Below, piece by piece: positions 55,409 to 57,417 of a stretch of DNA of 57,417 nucleotides. A program made the translations under genes and the position numbers. The notes under the pieces were generated by a model. That model saw nothing but the letters and a program-made list of their open reading frames with translations. It made no database searches and had not been told where the DNA came from. The first letter of the stretch is position 1. Each line of letters opens with the position of its first letter. This DNA comes from Candidatus Aminicenans sakinawicola JGI OTU-1 (GTDB lineage Bacteria > Acidobacteriota > Aminicenantia > Aminicenantales > Aminicenantaceae): the NCBI GenBank assembly GCA_000493965.1, contig AWNV01000014.1, positions 1 through 57,417 on the forward strand. The letters are read 5' to 3'.

Positions 55409-55531
55409 AATAACCTGAGTTATTTTTTGAGAATATAAAAATCAAAAGTAAATATTTTTAACCGCTGCTTGAACAAACAGAAATAAGATGATAAAAAGAC
55501 TTATCTAATTAAAGAATTAAAGAAAAAAGTC

Positions 55532-56200
55532 ATGAATCATCTTAATTTTCAAGAAAAAAAGAAGGTTTCACCAAAAACAAGAACAATCATATTCGCTCTT
55601 GAAATAACTCTGATAATAGTACTGCTTGTGCTGTGGTTTAGCTTGAGCTCTTTTCAAAAAAGTAAAAGTCTAATAGTGCTTTTTTTATATAGTTTTCCCT
55701 CCCAGTTTTTGATTTCAATAGTACCACACGAACCTGTTCTGCTTTATTTCGGCAAGTTCTACCCACCGATAACCGCTGCTCTGGTTGCTGTCGCAGGAAC
55801 CATAATTACTGAAGCACTTAATTATTCTGTATTCAAATTCGTCACAGATTTTAAGCTCTTTAAGAAAAGCCTTCAAAAAAAGACAGTCAGCAGAATTGTA
55901 AACCTATTCAATAAAGCTCCTTTTACTGCCATTTGGATTGCAGGTTTAACACCTATTCCTTTCTACCCAATCCGATTTCTGGTTGTCCTTGCTCATTACC
56001 CCTTGATAAAATACCTTCTTGCTGTTTTTCTATCCAGGCTGCCTCGTTTTTTTATCCTCGCATTAATCGGCTATGCTATTAAAATTCCAGACTATTTGTT
56101 AATTGTACTTTTTGTTGTTCTGATCATCTCGATTTATATTCCTGTGTTACGAAATCTGATAAAAAAGAAGAAAAATAAAAACAGAGGGGATATAGATTAA
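55532..56200 (+). CDS. VTT/DedA-like inner-membrane protein
   Basis: A 222-residue protein with five to six membrane helices. The re-entrant segment and arginine pattern of the VTT/SNARE-associated family is visible in WIAGLTPIPFYPIRFLVVLA and LSRLPRFFILALIGYAIKI. Such proteins move lipids across the membrane. It stands 123 bases after the TPR gene. Its end overlaps the tail of the MFS gene on the other strand by 4 bases. Confidence 0.72.
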   Translation: MNHLNFQEKKKVSPKTRTIIFALEITLIIVLLVLWFSLSSFQKSKSLIVLFLYSFPSQFLISIVPHEPVLLYFGKFYPPITAALVAVAGTIITEALNYSVFKFVTDFKLFKKSLQKKTVSRIVNLFNKAPFTAIWIAGLTPIPFYPIRFLVVLAHYPLIKYLLAVFLSRLPRFFILALIGYAIKIPDYLLIVLFVVLIISIYIPVLRNLIKKKKNKNRGDID

Positions 56201-57417
56201 ATTGCCTTTTCCAAACCATACCCGCCTTTTTTTTCAAGCATTTTCAACCATATTGCAAAAATCAACCCAAGAACTCCTAATATTGCAAATACTATCATTG
56301 CAGGGTTATAACTTCCCATCTTATCCCGGATTAAGCCAGCTACAAGCGGAAAGGCAAACAGCCCCACATTTTGAACCATGGCAATAACACCATAAGCAAC
56401 TCCAAGCTGCTTTTCTTTGACTATAAGCGGCAGTGCCGGCCATAATGCTGCCGGGACCAGCGAAAAGGACAGTCCCAAAACAACCATCGGTATCCATGGG
56501 TTAATATTCGTATAAGCCATAGAAATATGACATGGTATCATAGCTATGGAGCCAATAATCATGAGTGTTGCCCGCTTTCCTATACGGTCAATTACTGCTC
56601 CAAAGATCCATGTAACAAACATCGAAACAAGAATAAGTGTCCCAGCCAATCTACCTGCGGCAATGTTACTCAAACCGTAACGTTCTGTAAAAAAATCCGT
56701 TGCGCATGCTTGAAATGGAAAAATTGCAGAATAATAAGTAACACAGAGCAAACTGATCACCCAGAAGGATAAAGGCAGCCTGAGCGCATCTCTCAGCTTG
56801 AAATCAGCTCCAGTTTCCTCAACAAAAGAGACATATCTTTTCTTTTCCCCATAACGGTCTAAAAAGCCATAAACAACTGTCACCAGCAGCCCTACAATAT
56901 TTATCCCCGCTACGAACCAAAGTGCATTACTTAAAGTGAAATTTTCAGCTATCCATGGCAGTCCGAAAAATGCGATATAAGTTCCGGCACGGCATAGAAA
57001 GAGATTTATGCCAAAAGCCAATGCCAATCCTTTATCCTTAAACCATTTTGCCATTACCTTATTCATGACAACATAATAGCACTCCGCACCGATTCCAAAT
57101 AAGAACCTTCCAGACAACATAATAGTGAAATTTCGACTCGCTGTTAGCACAACACCGACTGTAAAAAGAGCGGCAAACACCATCGCTGCCTTCCTAACAC
57201 CAAGTTTATCGGCAAGCACACCACCTAAAACTACAAAAAGGATAACCGGTACAGAATAAATGCTATAGAGCCAGTAGACTTGAGTCGTAGAAAAATTTAA
57301 CTCTGCCTTTAAAAGAGGGGTTAAAGGCCCTATGCAGTCATAAGCAAAATAGCTGGCCATTGCAGCTAGACTAATCATGAAAAGCGCTAAATAGCCAAAC
57401 ATATAAGCCTTGACCAA
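56197..57417 (-). CDS. MFS transporter, cut by window edge
   Basis: At least 406 residues with twelve membrane helices. The GGVLADKLGVRKAAMVFAAL loop after helix 2 and GAVIDRIGKRATLMIIGSIA after helix 8 are major facilitator signatures. The first visible codon is TTG at the very edge, and the gene may start further right. It resembles oxalate/formate-antiporter-like and nitrate/sugar MFS carriers; substrate is open. The gene is transcribed leftward and converges on the VTT-like gene. Confidence 0.85.
   Translation of the reverse strand: MVKAYMFGYLALFMISLAAMASYFAYDCIGPLTPLLKAELNFSTTQVYWLYSIYSVPVILFVVLGGVLADKLGVRKAAMVFAALFTVGVVLTASRNFTIMLSGRFLFGIGAECYYVVMNKVMAKWFKDKGLALAFGINLFLCRAGTYIAFFGLPWIAENFTLSNALWFVAGINIVGLLVTVVYGFLDRYGEKKRYVSFVEETGADFKLRDALRLPLSFWVISLLCVTYYSAIFPFQACATDFFTERYGLSNIAAGRLAGTLILVSMFVTWIFGAVIDRIGKRATLMIIGSIAMIPCHISMAYTNINPWIPMVVLGLSFSLVPAALWPALPLIVKEKQLGVAYGVIAMVQNVGLFAFPLVAGLIRDKMGSYNPAMIVFAILGVLGLIFAIWLKMLEKKGGYGLEKAI

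Noticed and set aside
1..57417. CRISPR arrays, rRNA and tRNA genes
   Set aside because: I looked for spaced direct repeats and for tRNA/rRNA-like conserved stretches and saw none. A dedicated tool run would be needed for certainty.

Overview
The window is 57.4 kb of AT-rich bacterial DNA, dense in exported proteins. It holds a GWxTD-domain protein, a TonB-dependent receptor with a carboxypeptidase-regulatory N-terminus, PD40 and six-bladed beta-propellers, sulfatase-TPR and winged-helix-TPR proteins, GxGYxYP, DUF1573 and DUF4412 proteins. This mix is typical of Candidatus Aminicenantes and relatives near Acidobacteriota. The assignment is inference from gene content; no rRNA or tRNA gene was recognised.

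Layout. (1) 1-3.7 kb is a rubble zone: an IS91-type transposase start, tiny ORFs behind a good sigma70 promoter, a metallo-beta-lactamase-fold fragment, a PD40 propeller, a DUF4412 protein and the tail of an FtsX/MacB permease. (2) 3.7-6.9 kb is a GntR (YtrA-type) - ABC ATPase - ABC permease operon. A perfect palindrome overlaps its -10 box, and the permease is fused to a beta-propeller. (3) 6.9-14.7 kb is inserted or rearranged DNA: a two-propeller plus CPPC-thioredoxin cassette, then a 4.4 kb block (methyltransferase, hutH, hutG, transposon scraps) between two 288-bp chimeric direct repeats. The repeats join a transposase piece, the permease 3' end and the start of a DUF362 gene. The ancestral order was therefore permease followed directly by DUF362. 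(4) 14.7-19 kb has the intact DUF362 ferredoxin-like protein, then a leftward unit of winged-helix/TPR regulator, 68-aa ORF and a radical SAM/SPASM gene broken by one base at a T9 tract. (5) 19.3-23.3 kb has redox and envelope genes (TlpA, MauE/DoxX, rhodanese, DUF1573, NEW3-type protein).

(6) 23.5-30.3 kb is a poly-gamma-glutamate-like system in two convergent operons. Rightward: DUF6305 protein, unknown membrane protein, large permease, 49-aa membrane peptide and a succinylglutamate-desuccinylase-like hydrolase. Leftward: pgsB, pgsC, pgsW. There is no pgsA/capA. (7) 30.3-39.3 kb has a tag glycosylase remnant, a GxGYxYP protein, a secreted C45-type Ntn hydrolase, DUF89, NUDIX, an ArsB/NhaD-type transporter and a double UspA protein.

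(8) 39.4-45.4 kb is a tight leftward operon: solute-binding protein, sensor kinase, NtrC-type sigma54 activator and secreted transglutaminase-like protein. A sigma54 -24/-12 element lies upstream. A second one precedes the TonB-dependent receptor at 52.1 kb, suggesting a small local regulon. (9) 45.6-57.4 kb has an M19 dipeptidase, a sulfatase-fold/TPR protein with Thr at the nucleophile position, the receptor with its terminator, the GWxTD/TPR pair, a VTT-type membrane protein and an MFS transporter that runs off the right edge.
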